This document shows, one piece after another, positions 1 through 8,702 of a stretch of DNA of 61,960 bases. The translations under genes were made by a program, and so were the position numbers. The stretch covers positions 1 through 61,960 of the forward strand of contig JADGAT010000019.1 of NCBI GenBank assembly GCA_015231885.1, in the 5' to 3' direction. Origin of the DNA: SAR324 cluster bacterium (GTDB taxonomy: Bacteria; SAR324; NAC60-12). Numbering within the stretch: the first letter of the stretch is position 1; the number at the start of each line of letters is the position of its first letter. The notes under the pieces were generated by a model. That model saw nothing but the letters and a program-made list of their open reading frames with translations. It was not told the origin of the DNA and ran no database searches.

Positions 1-144
1 TAGGACGGGGCCCTCTTCTTTACCACAAATGACCTCCACTGGAATAGTCATCTCCGTATAATCAAAAAGTTTAGCAACAGGAATTTCCATCCGCTGCCTT
101 TTACCAGGAGCAATCGACACTCCACCTACAACAAGATTTGTCAT
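1..144 (-). CDS. Succinylglutamate desuccinylase/aspartoacylase-like protein, N-terminal part (runs off the left edge)
   Basis: The reverse strand reads 48 uninterrupted codons from ATG at 144 to the window edge. The N-terminus, with VGGVSIAPGKRQRMEIPVAKL, matches the opening of AstE/aspartoacylase-family zinc hydrolases, which cleave N-acyl or amide bonds of small metabolites. The part shown ends just before the usual HGDE zinc motif, so catalytic residues cannot be checked. Immediately upstream on the same strand lies a decayed transposase remnant, so any native promoter has been separated from the gene. A C-terminal piece of the same family lies divergently at 533-1237. Family assignment is fairly secure; whether this is an intact gene or the other half of a broken one cannot be decided here. 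Confidence 0.6.
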   Translation of the reverse strand, partial: MTNLVVGGVSIAPGKRQRMEIPVAKLFDYTEMTIPVEVICGKEEGPVL

Positions 145-147
145 AAT

Positions 148-354
148 TTTTGGCACTTTCTGTAAGATTGTTAAATTCTTTTTGGAATTGCAATCATGAA
201 GGACTCTAGGAACACATGCAGGCAAAACCGCTCATAGTGCATCGTGAACGCCATAGCCTTTTTTATTTTTTTGCTTCCAATCAGGATAGGCATGAATGTG
301 TTTTGACACGAAATTGCGTAGACGGCCAACGCTCAGATGTTGTTTGGAGTTCAT
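148..354 (-). pseudogene. Transposase N-terminal remnant
   Basis: On the reverse strand an AAGGAG ribosome site precedes ATG at 354 and a 40-codon frame that stops at 232. It contains YPDWKQKNKKGYGVHDAL. The expected continuation (MSGFACMC, then SPSLLQFQKEFNNL) is found after a one-base frame change and is interrupted by TAG and TGA. This pattern of a basic N-terminus, then HDALMSG, then SPSLLQF resembles the N-terminus of a group of DDE transposases; the exact IS family is not certain. Only the first roughly 65 residues remain, with no catalytic domain and no clear terminal inverted repeats. It lies between two divergent pieces of aspartoacylase-like genes, so it probably took part in the rearrangement there. 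Confidence 0.5.
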
Positions 355-532
355 GAAATCTCCTTAATTTTTGGTTATCATGAAACGTATCTTGTTTGTC
401 GCTGCAAGTCCAGTTGGCAGAAAAATAATACGAAAAAACATAGGTGTTCGGGATTTATTGCTGAAATCATTTCTGGACTTTCTCCTCGATATATCGGAAA
501 AGAGAGAATGATCACATTTTGGTCCACTCTAA

Positions 533-1237
533 GGTTTTCATCGCACGGAGGCACAACGAAGCGATCTCTTTCTTCCTGAGATTGCCCATGTTTTCATGCG
601 TGAAATTGTTGATAAATGCACGCACGGGATTGATTTGCACACCGGAGGAGGCCATCGTGCCAATTTACCTCAAGTACGTGCTTGTATCGATGATGTCGAA
701 ACGAATCGGCTCGCCCATGATTTTGGCGTTCCGGTCGTCATCAATTCAAGTCTGAGAGATGGGTCGTTGCGCCAGGCCGCAGCTGATAGAGGGATTCCTA
801 TCTTGCTGTTTGAGGGAGGAGAAGCTCTCCGATATAAGGAAAAGGTCATCCGCTCAGGGTTGCAAGGCATTCTCTCAGTGATGACTGCAATTGGGATGGC
901 GGCAGGCCAGAAAATCAGTATGAAAAAACGCAAGGAAGACGTGTTTATCGCTCGCTCGAGTTATTGGATTCGTGCCCCACATAGTGGCAGTCTTCGTGTT
1001 AGGAAACACCTGGGTAACCGTGTCAAAGAAAATGAAAAGCTGGGTGTCATTTCCAATGTATTTGGTGAAGGTAAAGTTGATGTGCGTGCCACAAAGACAG
1101 GTATTATTATCGGAATGACCATGTTGCCATTGGTTAATAATGGCGACGCGCTGTTCCATATCGCAACTTTCGAGGATCCTGTAGCGGTTGAAGAGAAAAT
1201 GGAATTATATGACGAAGATTTAGAGATTAGAAATTAA
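533..1237 (+). pseudogene. Aspartoacylase/succinylglutamate desuccinylase-like protein, C-terminal fragment
   Basis: The frame is open from 533 to the TAA at 1235-1237, with an internal ATG at 596. It encodes the C-terminal two thirds of an AstE/aspartoacylase-family hydrolase: GIDLHTGGGHRANLPQ carries the second zinc-binding histidine, and the C-terminal beta domain runs through IRAPHSGSLRV to HIATFED. The N-terminal zinc motif (HGDE) is absent and a stop codon lies directly upstream, inside what looks like a decayed DLNRGF motif, so the product should be inactive. The missing N-terminus has the same family identity as the divergent piece at 1-144. There is no good ribosome site at 596. Most likely a pseudogene made by an IS-associated rearrangement. 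Confidence 0.65.
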
Positions 1238-1457
1238 TTTCTTAACAATATTATTCTTGCAAAATGGCAAGAAAATTTAGCCACTGAGTCGCAGAGGCAC
1301 AGAGACCACTGTTTTAAAAAATAATTTTTTTCTCTCTTTCTCTATGGTAAATAATTTTTGGTTCCAGAGTATTGACAAAAGGCTGTAAAATTCAGTAAAA
1401 CAAGGAAAAATCACAATATGCGAGGATGAAATTTGACTATGTCGGACAAAATTACTA

Positions 1458-1612
1458 TATGAATCCGGAGTTGAAAGCAATGTCATTCCGGGCTTGACTC
1501 GGAATCCAAAAGAATTCCCAGCGTTCTCTGGATACCGGATAAAGCCTGGCATGATAAATTAATTTTTGTAAAGCATTGTTTTTATAAAATAAATTTTAAC
1601 TTCGGATTCATA
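1458..1612. mobile_element. MITE-like element, copy 1
   Basis: A noncoding element of about 155 bp with terminal inverted repeats: ATATGAATCCGGAGTTGAAA at 1457-1476 matches the reverse complement of 1594-1613 at 17 of 20 positions. Between the ends is a pair of inverted arms of the TGTCATTCC...TTGA...GGAATCCA type. A second copy in the opposite orientation is at 31039-31190, and the core arm pair recurs alone at 61720-61810. No clean target duplication is visible at this copy. It fills most of the gap between the broken aspartoacylase gene and the kinase operon at 1644; the rest of 1238-1457 holds nothing recognisable. Confidence 0.6.
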
Positions 1613-1643
1613 TATTATCAATTACCATGAAATAGACGAAGCC

Positions 1644-4052
1644 GTGACTTCCTCCAACAAGACTTCTGGATCCAGTGAAACGACCATGACTGCAGAAACA
1701 ACACGAATTTTAATTGTTGATGATGAACAACTCATTCGAGAAGTGGTCTCTCTGATTCTGGATAAAGATCCCTATAAAACCCATTCTGTGGCAGATGGTG
1801 TCTATGCCCTGGAGGCGTGGAAGAAGGCCAATGAGGCCAATGATCCCTACTCGCTGATAATAGTGGATTTGAAAATGCCTCGTATGGATGGCAGGGCGTT
1901 GATTGAAGAAATTCGCAAATCGGATCAACATATTTCTTTCATTGTCTTAACAGGCCACGGCAGTTTGCAGGATGCTTATACCCTTCTGAATGATTTCCGT
2001 ATTTCAGATTTCATACAAAAACCATTGGAAAATCCGGATCAATTGCGTTTTGCTGTGAAAAATGTTCTGTCCCGGATGCAATTGGAGCTCCGGGCGGAAA
2101 AGCATGCTGCCGAGTTAGAGAACGTGAATGCCGAACTGCAAAAGGAAATTTTTCGACGCAAAGAAGCAGAAAAAGTTTTACAAAATTCCAATGACCAGTT
2201 GGAAGAGCGTGTCCAGCAGCGCACCGCTGAATTGCAGCAGGCCAACGATTTACTTATCAATAGTGAAACCCGCATGCGTGCGATCATGGATAGTGCCTTA
2301 GATGCCGTTGTCATCCTTGATGAAAGGGGAATGGTAGAAACGTTCAATCCGGCAGCAGAAATAATGTTTGGTTTTGCCGCAAAAGAAATAATCGGGCAAA
2401 ACATAGAAATCATTCTTCCTCCTTTTCATGAGACAAAATTTCATCAGTATTTGCAAAATTTCATCGAAACTGGGGAAAAAATGATGTTTGGTGAAGCTCA
2501 TGAAGAGATCGCAAAGATGAAGGATGGCACGGTTTTTCCTGTTCAGATTGCAATCAACGAAATTCAAATCGAAAGTCGCCGCATATTTGCCGCCATCATT
2601 CATGACATTACCAAGCGAAAAAAGACTGAAGATGAATTAAACATATCCAAAGAACAAGCAGAAGCAGCCAGCCAAGCCAAATCCAATTTCCTGGCCAACA
2701 TGAGTCATGAAATCCGAACTCCACTGAATGCTATTGTGGGTTTCAGTCAAATTTTATTAAATCGCACCAAAAATTCTTCAATACCTCCCGAGTTTTTGGA
2801 TTATCTGCAAAATATCAAGCTGAGTGGTCAGCGGCTGTCGGAGATTATTAATAATATTTTAGATTTATCAAAAATTGAAGCTGGTAAAATGAATTATGTG
2901 GAAGAATCATTGAATCTCAAGCAGCTCATCCAGGGAATTTACCACATCAACAAAGCTCATGCCTTGCAGAAAAACATCAACTTTGTCTATGAAATCGATC
3001 CTCAGCTGCCCACTTTTATCAAATCAGACCGTACCAAGTTGAATCAGATTCTCATGAATTTGACCACCAATGCCATCAAATTTACCAGCGAAGGAAAAAC
3101 TGTTACGTTGAGAGCTCAGAAAACAGAGGATTTTCTTGTGCTCCAGCTGCAGGATGAGGGAATTGGTATTTCCCAGGATCAATGGGAGTCCATTTTTGAA
3201 GCATTCAAGCAGGCCGATGATACCGTCACGCGACGTTTTGGAGGCACAGGCCTGGGGTTGGCCATTACAAAAAACATGGTGAAGCTTTTGAATGGACGAA
3301 TCATGGTTGATAGTGTGGCGGGTTCAGGATCTGTATTTTCTGTAAAATTGCCGCTTCTTCCCTCAGAGGAGAGTAATGCAGCTTCTGATACATCCTTACA
3401 GGACATCAACTTTGCCAAAGACAATAAAATTTTAGTTGTTGAAGACAATACAATGAATCAGAACATGATTGAATCGCTCTTTGATGATTTAGGACTGGAA
3501 GTGGAAATGGCGGCAAATGGTAAGCAGGCTATTGACAAATTAGAGCAGCTTCCATTGCCTGATTTGATTTTAATGGATTTGCACATGCCAGAAATGGATG
3601 GGCTGGCAGCCACCAGGTTCATTCGCCAAGAGTTGAAACATACAAAAATTCCGATAGTCGCCTTGTCGGCAGATGCCTTTACAGAACAACAGGAGGCTGC
3701 TTATAAAGCTGGAATCAATGATTATGTCACCAAACCCATTGACTTCAATCAACTTTTTCCTATTCTGAAAAAATACTTGCGTTTCGAGCTTTCCTCTCCC
3801 GCTAAAAACCTTTCATTGAATCCTGCATTGCCCGATTCAGTGAAACAGCAGCTTCAGGAAAAATTGAAGACACTTTCCACCATTCCTATCTTTTGTTTGG
3901 ATGATATTTTAGAGCAAACAGAAGAGATGCTGCAATTGACCAACGGGTTTAACTCCGACTTTCCTGCACTTCTCAAAGAAATCAATCATGCCGTTTATGA
4001 TGGCAATGAGAAACAGTTTGTAGCATTAGTACAAAGGGCATTGAATGGTTAA
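1644..4052 (+). CDS. Hybrid histidine kinase (REC-PAS-HisKA-HATPase-REC)
   Basis: Soluble sensor kinase of 802 residues with no membrane segment. In order: an N-terminal receiver (residues 20-140, phospho-Asp D75), a coiled coil (150-210), a PAS domain (about 212-330), HisKA with H355 in [18 protein letters not shown], HATPase with N, G1 and G2 boxes (about 420-570), and a C-terminal receiver with D645 and the KP motif. Input may come from a partner phosphorylating the first receiver and from the PAS domain. The C-terminal receiver could pass phosphate on through a phosphotransfer protein. The start is GTG at 1644; ATG at 1686 is an alternative that only removes 14 unstructured residues. It overlaps the next gene by 8 bp and is the first gene of a four-gene cassette. 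Confidence 0.9.
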   Translation: MTSSNKTSGSSETTMTAETTRILIVDDEQLIREVVSLILDKDPYKTHSVADGVYALEAWKKANEANDPYSLIIVDLKMPRMDGRALIEEIRKSDQHISFIVLTGHGSLQDAYTLLNDFRISDFIQKPLENPDQLRFAVKNVLSRMQLELRAEKHAAELENVNAELQKEIFRRKEAEKVLQNSNDQLEERVQQRTAELQQANDLLINSETRMRAIMDSALDAVVILDERGMVETFNPAAEIMFGFAAKEIIGQNIEIILPPFHETKFHQYLQNFIETGEKMMFGEAHEEIAKMKDGTVFPVQIAINEIQIESRRIFAAIIHDITKRKKTEDELNISKEQAEAASQAKSNFLANMSHEIRTPLNAIVGFSQILLNRTKNSSIPPEFLDYLQNIKLSGQRLSEIINNILDLSKIEAGKMNYVEESLNLKQLIQGIYHINKAHALQKNINFVYEIDPQLPTFIKSDRTKLNQILMNLTTNAIKFTSEGKTVTLRAQKTEDFLVLQLQDEGIGISQDQWESIFEAFKQADDTVTRRFGGTGLGLAITKNMVKLLNGRIMVDSVAGSGSVFSVKLPLLPSEESNAASDTSLQDINFAKDNKILVVEDNTMNQNMIESLFDDLGLEVEMAANGKQAIDKLEQLPLPDLILMDLHMPEMDGLAATRFIRQELKHTKIPIVALSADAFTEQQEAAYKAGINDYVTKPIDFNQLFPILKKYLRFELSSPAKNLSLNPALPDSVKQQLQEKLKTLSTIPIFCLDDILEQTEEMLQLTNGFNSDFPALLKEINHAVYDGNEKQFVALVQRALNG

Positions 4053-5754
4053 GGTTCTGGTCATTGATGACAATCCTCAAAATTTACAGCAGCTCAAGGA
4101 AATACTGAACGAATTGGGATATTCTTCAGGCATTTTATCGATGCCTGAATTCCTTTTTGACAGGCTCGACGTCGAAATGTTTGATTTGATTTTGATGGAT
4201 GTGAATATGCCGAAAGTTGACGGCATCACCCTGCTGAAAGAATTGAAACAGCAGCCAGACTATGCCGACATCCCTGTTGTCATGCTCACGGGGGACCCCA
4301 ATGACGAAATATTGGCACAATGTTTTGAAAATGGAGCTTCTGATTTTATCAAAAAGCCAGTAAGCCGTTTGGTGCTGAAAGCCAGGCTGAGGACAATATT
4401 TCAGGCAAAGAAGCGAACCGATGATCTGGAGCTTCGCGTATCCGAGCGGACAGATGAATTAGAAAATGCCAACTTGCAGATGCAAATCACCTGTTCCGAG
4501 TTGGAGCGTTTGAACAATACTTTCCAGTTATTTGTCCCCAAGCAGTTTCTGCATCGCATCTTGCTCCAAAAAACAATTGATGCCCAGGAATTTGAAGAAG
4601 AGCAATTGACCATTCTATTTTCTGATATTCGCTCTTATACTGAAATTGCTGAGCAAATGACATCAAAAGAAAGTTTCCAATTTCTCAATACCTTCTATTC
4701 GCTGGTTGAACCGATCATTTCCAAGCATCAAGGTTTTGTGGATAAATTCATTGGAGATGCAGTCATGGCGCTCTACGATCAAGAGCAATCGGCCGATCAT
4801 GCCGTCCGGTCCGCTATCGAAATGCGGGCGGAAATGCGGGCATACAATGATGTTTCCGAACAAAAAAATCTACCTCCCATTAATATTGGCATTGGAATCA
4901 ATACAGGCAGGGTCGTCTTCGGGGCATTGGGTTCTGAAAACCGAATGAGTTCGACAGTGGTTGGTGATGCCGTTAATCTGGCATCTCGCCTGGAAGCGCT
5001 GACCAAAATCTACAATACACCGATTTTGATTTCACACAATACTCATGCCGCCATTGATCCCAATCAGTATTTGATACGAGAAATTGATACGATTCAGGTA
5101 CGTGGACGGTCTGAAAGAGTGATCGTTTATGAGGTGTTTGATAGCGACCCGACACGTCTGAAAGAATTGAAGTTAAAAACCAAAGGACTGATGCTTCAGG
5201 GAATTGTGCTTTACAAAAGTCAATTTTTTGCAGAAGCCCTGGCCGTCTTTGAAGAATGTTTTCAACTTTTCCCACATGATATCATCAATATAGAGTACCT
5301 CAAGCGCTGCCGCTATTTTGTTAAATTTCCTCCTGTACAATCTCCCTTCTGGACCGGAGTGGTTGCCAGCACAGAGATGCTGATTAATCAAAGTTTACGG
5401 AGACGCTCCAGGAGATACCTGTTCGAAACAGAAATTGCTATCCTCATTAGCAGCAGCGTGCAAGGGATATACGGCGAGGCAAAGGATATTTCGCAAGGAG
5501 GCATGCGAATTTGCCTGGAATCGCCTTTAATGACCAAAGAAATTGTGATTGCACAGATTTCCTTCAAAGGGACAGATTTGGCTCCATTTTTTGAACAAGA
5601 TCATTATTCTGTAGTATGCTGTGTGATGTGGAAACGAGAAATGGTCCTGGAGACAAAAAAAACTATCTGGAACACAGGATTGGAATTTGTGACGGTTCCT
5701 TCCATTCTTGATGATAATTTACCCAAGGCCATCCAGCAATTGAAGAGTGTCTAA
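4045..5754 (+). CDS. Response regulator with class III adenylate cyclase and PilZ domains
   Basis: A 569-residue protein with receiver (1-125, D52, K104), coiled coil, class III cyclase domain (about 185-350) and C-terminal PilZ domain. The cyclase keeps both metal aspartates (D194 in FSDIR, D238 in FIGDAVMA), the transition-state N311 and R315, and the K234/T304 pair that marks ATP rather than GTP as substrate in bacterial CyaC-type enzymes. The PilZ domain has the arginine motif (R453-R457, RRSRR) and DISQGG at 481-486, the c-di-GMP-binding signature. Inference: phosphorylation by the upstream kinase and c-di-GMP jointly set cAMP production. The start overlaps the kinase by 8 bp and the stop overlaps the next ATG (TAATG), so translation is probably coupled. 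Confidence 0.88.
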   Translation: MVKVLVIDDNPQNLQQLKEILNELGYSSGILSMPEFLFDRLDVEMFDLILMDVNMPKVDGITLLKELKQQPDYADIPVVMLTGDPNDEILAQCFENGASDFIKKPVSRLVLKARLRTIFQAKKRTDDLELRVSERTDELENANLQMQITCSELERLNNTFQLFVPKQFLHRILLQKTIDAQEFEEEQLTILFSDIRSYTEIAEQMTSKESFQFLNTFYSLVEPIISKHQGFVDKFIGDAVMALYDQEQSADHAVRSAIEMRAEMRAYNDVSEQKNLPPINIGIGINTGRVVFGALGSENRMSSTVVGDAVNLASRLEALTKIYNTPILISHNTHAAIDPNQYLIREIDTIQVRGRSERVIVYEVFDSDPTRLKELKLKTKGLMLQGIVLYKSQFFAEALAVFEECFQLFPHDIINIEYLKRCRYFVKFPPVQSPFWTGVVASTEMLINQSLRRRSRRYLFETEIAILISSSVQGIYGEAKDISQGGMRICLESPLMTKEIVIAQISFKGTDLAPFFEQDHYSVVCCVMWKREMVLETKKTIWNTGLEFVTVPSILDDNLPKAIQQLKSV

Positions 5755-6896
5755 TGGAAGAAACATTAAAAAGTAAAATACTTATTGTGGATGACGAACC
5801 GCAAATTATTCAGTACATGAAAGCATTATTGAGTGATTTTGGGTATGAAACAGGAGCGCTGTCCAGGGCTGAGTACCTGTTTCAGCGTCTGGAAGTAGAA
5901 TCATTTGATTTGATTTTGATGGACTTGCACATGCCTGGAATCGATGGGCTCACTTTGGTAAAGCAGTTGAAAGGTGACCAATCGTCCTATCGCGAAATTC
6001 CCGTGATTATGCTCACAGGAGAAACACAGGAGCAAGTGCTTGCCGATTGTTTTGAAAGTGGTGTTGTTGACTTTATTAACAAACCCATCCATGAACTGAC
6101 ATTGAGAGCAAGGATTCGATCAGCACTAGATACTCAGGCCCACATACAAACCGTTCGAAAACAAAATGCTAAAATGAAAAATGACCTCCGCCTGGCTGAG
6201 ATAGCCCAACGGTCTGCCTTGCCTTCACTGCCCGATCAGTCCTTTTTGCAAATTACTGTTTCTTATTTGCCTTTCGGAAATGTGTCAGGCGATACCTATG
6301 ATATTGCAAAAAATCAGGATGGTGCTATCAATTTTTTTCTTGGCGATGCCACAGGCCATGATATTGCAGCTGCCTTCATTACTATGATGGTTCAAATGGG
6401 CTTGGTGAGCCTTCCTGCCGATGCTTCAACCAATTATATCATGAGTCAGCTGAATTTGTTACTGGCTTCACGCATTCCCCAGGATAAATTTGTCACAGGC
6501 GTTTACTTGCGTATCACACCTCAAGGAACCATGAGCATTTGTAATGCCGGACATCCGGTCAGCTTTATGATTTCTGCAAATAAGGAAGTGGGCCAGTTAG
6601 TGAAAAGAGGACAACCCCTGGGAATGCTCGCAGAAGAAAAAGTTCCCTATGTGGAAAAAAAATTCCAGTTGCAACCCGGAAACAAAATTCTGCTGTATAC
6701 GGATGGTATTTTGGAATGGAAAAATGAAGCAGGAGAAGAATTTGGAGAAGATCGTTTGTGTGAGTTTTTAGAAGCAAACAGGGACTTGGCCATTGATCAA
6801 ATGACAGAACGTTTGTTGGACCATGTCCGTCAATTTGCTGGTGAAATTCCATGCAGGGATGATCTAACACTATTAGGGATTCAATATAAGGAATGA
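5754..6896 (+). CDS. Response regulator with PP2C-type (RsbU/SpoIIE) serine phosphatase output
   Basis: A 380-residue protein with receiver (8-125, D57, K110), a short coiled coil and a PPM/SpoIIE phosphatase domain (about 165-378). Metal-binding motifs are present: VSGDTYDI, FFLGDATGHD, LLYTDGILEW and DDLTLLGI. Enzymes of this type dephosphorylate the serine of STAS anti-anti-sigma factors in partner-switching pathways. The likely substrate is the STAS protein encoded by the next gene, whose start overlaps this stop by 4 bp. The receiver is a recent paralogue of the one in the preceding cyclase gene (shared segments such as EYLFQRLEVE and FDLILMD), so both outputs are probably driven by the same kinase. 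Confidence 0.9.
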   Translation: MEETLKSKILIVDDEPQIIQYMKALLSDFGYETGALSRAEYLFQRLEVESFDLILMDLHMPGIDGLTLVKQLKGDQSSYREIPVIMLTGETQEQVLADCFESGVVDFINKPIHELTLRARIRSALDTQAHIQTVRKQNAKMKNDLRLAEIAQRSALPSLPDQSFLQITVSYLPFGNVSGDTYDIAKNQDGAINFFLGDATGHDIAAAFITMMVQMGLVSLPADASTNYIMSQLNLLLASRIPQDKFVTGVYLRITPQGTMSICNAGHPVSFMISANKEVGQLVKRGQPLGMLAEEKVPYVEKKFQLQPGNKILLYTDGILEWKNEAGEEFGEDRLCEFLEANRDLAIDQMTERLLDHVRQFAGEIPCRDDLTLLGIQYKE

Positions 6897-6931
6897 AGCA
6901 TGAAATCATTCACCCCGATTGCACAGGGTTT

Positions 6932-7288
6932 ATGGAACTGACTCCTCGTATTGTCAATAATATCTGTATCATATCTTTGGAAAGCCAACTGACCAAATAT
7001 GAAGTAGGAGATTTTCTATCTTCGATCTACCCCCTCCTGGATGATTCGAAAGTACAAGGGGTTTTGATCAATTTAGAGAATGTTGATTATATTAATTCTC
7101 CTGGGGTTGGAGGAATCATTCTCATTTACAAGTACCTCAAAAGGTATGAAAAACTGATGAAACTTTGCAACCTGAGTGAAGACGCAAGGGATGTTTTTGA
7201 GACAAATGGCCTGCATAAAATAATAGAGATTTATGATACAGAAGAAGATGCACTAGCGAGCTTTTTAGCAAACTATGGTATATTATAG
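6932..7288 (+). CDS. STAS-domain anti-sigma factor antagonist (1 of 4)
   Basis: A single-domain STAS protein of 118 residues. Such proteins bind and sequester an anti-sigma serine kinase when unphosphorylated. The phospho-acceptor is S56 in YINSPGVGG. A longer form could begin at ATG 6893, which overlaps the phosphatase gene by 4 bp. ATG 6932 is preferred because the protein then starts MELTPRIVNN like its three paralogues in this window (MELSHRVEND, MKLSHRTKNN, MKFNHHIKDN) and S56 falls at the same residue number. It is the last gene of the cassette beginning at 1644 and is the likely substrate of the PP2C protein encoded just upstream. Confidence 0.85.
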   Translation: MELTPRIVNNICIISLESQLTKYEVGDFLSSIYPLLDDSKVQGVLINLENVDYINSPGVGGIILIYKYLKRYEKLMKLCNLSEDARDVFETNGLHKIIEIYDTEEDALASFLANYGIL

Positions 7289-7322
7289 AACTTATTCGGG
7301 ATGATACAATCAGAAAGGAAAT

Positions 7323-8309
7323 ATGAAAGCAATATTGGTACACCAACCCGGGGGGCCGGAAGAATTGTATATTGGAGAAGCTCCTGTTCCTGAACTGGGA
7401 GAAGAGGAGATTCGGGTCAAAGTCAAAGCAACTGCCGTCAATCGTGCTGATGTTCTGCAGCGTAAAGGAATGTACCCGCCACCACCTGGGGAAAGCAACA
7501 TCATTGGATTGGAGATGGCTGGAGAAGTCGCTGAAGTTGGTGCAAAAGTAAAAAATTGGAAAAAGGGGGACCGAGTCTTTGCCTTGCTGGCAGGAGGAGG
7601 ATGTGCCGAATATGTGGTGGTTGACGAACAAGTGGCCATGCCCATCCCAGAAAATTTGAGTTATGAAGAAGCGGCCGGGATTGCGGAGGTGTTTTTGACT
7701 GCATACCAATCCTTGATCTGGATTGGGCAGCTGGAAGAAAAGCAAGATGTCCTGATTCATGCCGGTGCCAGTGGGGTAGGTACCGCAGCCATACAAATTG
7801 CCAAATGGAAACAGGCCCGTGTTTTTGTGACGATCAGTACAGAGAAAAAAAGCAGTGCCTGCCAAAACCTTGGCGCGGATATCCCGATCAATTATAGAGA
7901 ATCCGATTTTGCCGCAAAGGTGCTTGAAGCCACTGCAGGAAAAGGAGTGGATGTGCTTATTGATTTTATTGGAGCCGCCTATATGAAACAGAATTTAAAC
8001 TGTCTTGCGCTCGATGGCCACATGGTTATGCTGGCGCTGATGGGAGGGCACAAGGTCGAGAACTTCCCTATTGGCAAACTGTTGCAAAAAAGATTGACCT
8101 TGACCGGGACTACTTTGCGCAATCGAAGTCTGGCATACAAAAGAAAACTTTCCCAAGAATTTACTTCCGTTTGCTTGCCAAAGTTTGAAACAGGAGACTT
8201 CAAACCCGTGATTGATCAAATCATGCCATGGGGAGAAGTCAAAGCCGCCCATCAACACATGGAGTCCAATCAGCATATTGGAAAAATCGTTCTCCGAGTG
8301 GAGATTTGA
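7323..8309 (+). CDS. NAD(P)H:quinone oxidoreductase, zinc-free MDR family (PIG3-like)
   Basis: A medium-chain dehydrogenase/reductase of 328 residues. The N-terminal GroES-like fold (MKAILVHQPGGPEELYIGE, then NRADVLQRKGMYPPPPG) is diagnostic for the PIG3/quinone-oxidoreductase branch. The Rossmann fold has the nucleotide motif HAGASGVGTAAIQIA. Zinc ligands of alcohol dehydrogenases are absent, as expected for quinone reductases, which transfer hydride from NAD(P)H to quinones. A good AAGGAA ribosome site precedes ATG at 7323. It follows the STAS gene by 34 bp on the same strand and may be co-transcribed, but no functional link to the signalling cassette is evident. Confidence 0.85.
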   Translation: MKAILVHQPGGPEELYIGEAPVPELGEEEIRVKVKATAVNRADVLQRKGMYPPPPGESNIIGLEMAGEVAEVGAKVKNWKKGDRVFALLAGGGCAEYVVVDEQVAMPIPENLSYEEAAGIAEVFLTAYQSLIWIGQLEEKQDVLIHAGASGVGTAAIQIAKWKQARVFVTISTEKKSSACQNLGADIPINYRESDFAAKVLEATAGKGVDVLIDFIGAAYMKQNLNCLALDGHMVMLALMGGHKVENFPIGKLLQKRLTLTGTTLRNRSLAYKRKLSQEFTSVCLPKFETGDFKPVIDQIMPWGEVKAAHQHMESNQHIGKIVLRVEI

Positions 8310-8357
8310 CAACTGAGAATGTCTTGTTCAATAGAGACCGATTGCAGGAAAAGTCAG

Positions 8358-8702
8358 TCAGGCCATTTGAAAGGACGCAAGAGCTTCTTGTTCTTTTTCG
8401 TAAATGGATAATAATTTGTGAAGTTGTGCCAACTGAAGAACATCGTGCACATTTTTACTCAAATGACACAAGGCAAAAGGGATTTTTTTTTCATTAGAAG
8501 CCTTAAAAAATGTGATGAGCATTGTGGTGCCAAACGAGTCAATTTTGGTCACTTTTTCTAAATTAACCAACAGTGCTTTTAGACCGCCATCCTCCAGAAG
8601 TTTACTTGTGTCCAGATTGATTCCCTGTATCTTGTTCCATACCATTTCTCCCTCAATCGACATAATGTGAATGTCATTTTCAACACGATGGCTCAACTCC
8701 AT
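8358..8702 (-). CDS. STAS-domain anti-sigma factor antagonist (2 of 4)
   Basis: A 114-residue STAS protein on the reverse strand. The start is taken at ATG 8702, which has an AAGGA site 7 bases upstream and gives the N-terminus MELSHRVENDIHIMSIEGEM shared with the paralogues. The frame is open further upstream to 8801 but that extension is low-complexity and unlike the family. S56 in KIDSFGTT is the predicted phosphorylation site. It converges with the quinone reductase gene and is divergent from the CheA-like kinase gene at 8981, so it probably has its own promoter in the 278-bp gap between 8703 and 8980, where nothing else is recognisable. Confidence 0.82.
   Translation of the reverse strand: MELSHRVENDIHIMSIEGEMVWNKIQGINLDTSKLLEDGGLKALLVNLEKVTKIDSFGTTMLITFFKASNEKKIPFALCHLSKNVHDVLQLAQLHKLLSIYEKEQEALASFQMA

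Noticed and set aside
7137..7865. Long reverse-strand frame of 242 codons opposite the STAS and quinone reductase genes
   Set aside because: It is antisense to two well-supported genes and its product resembles no protein.
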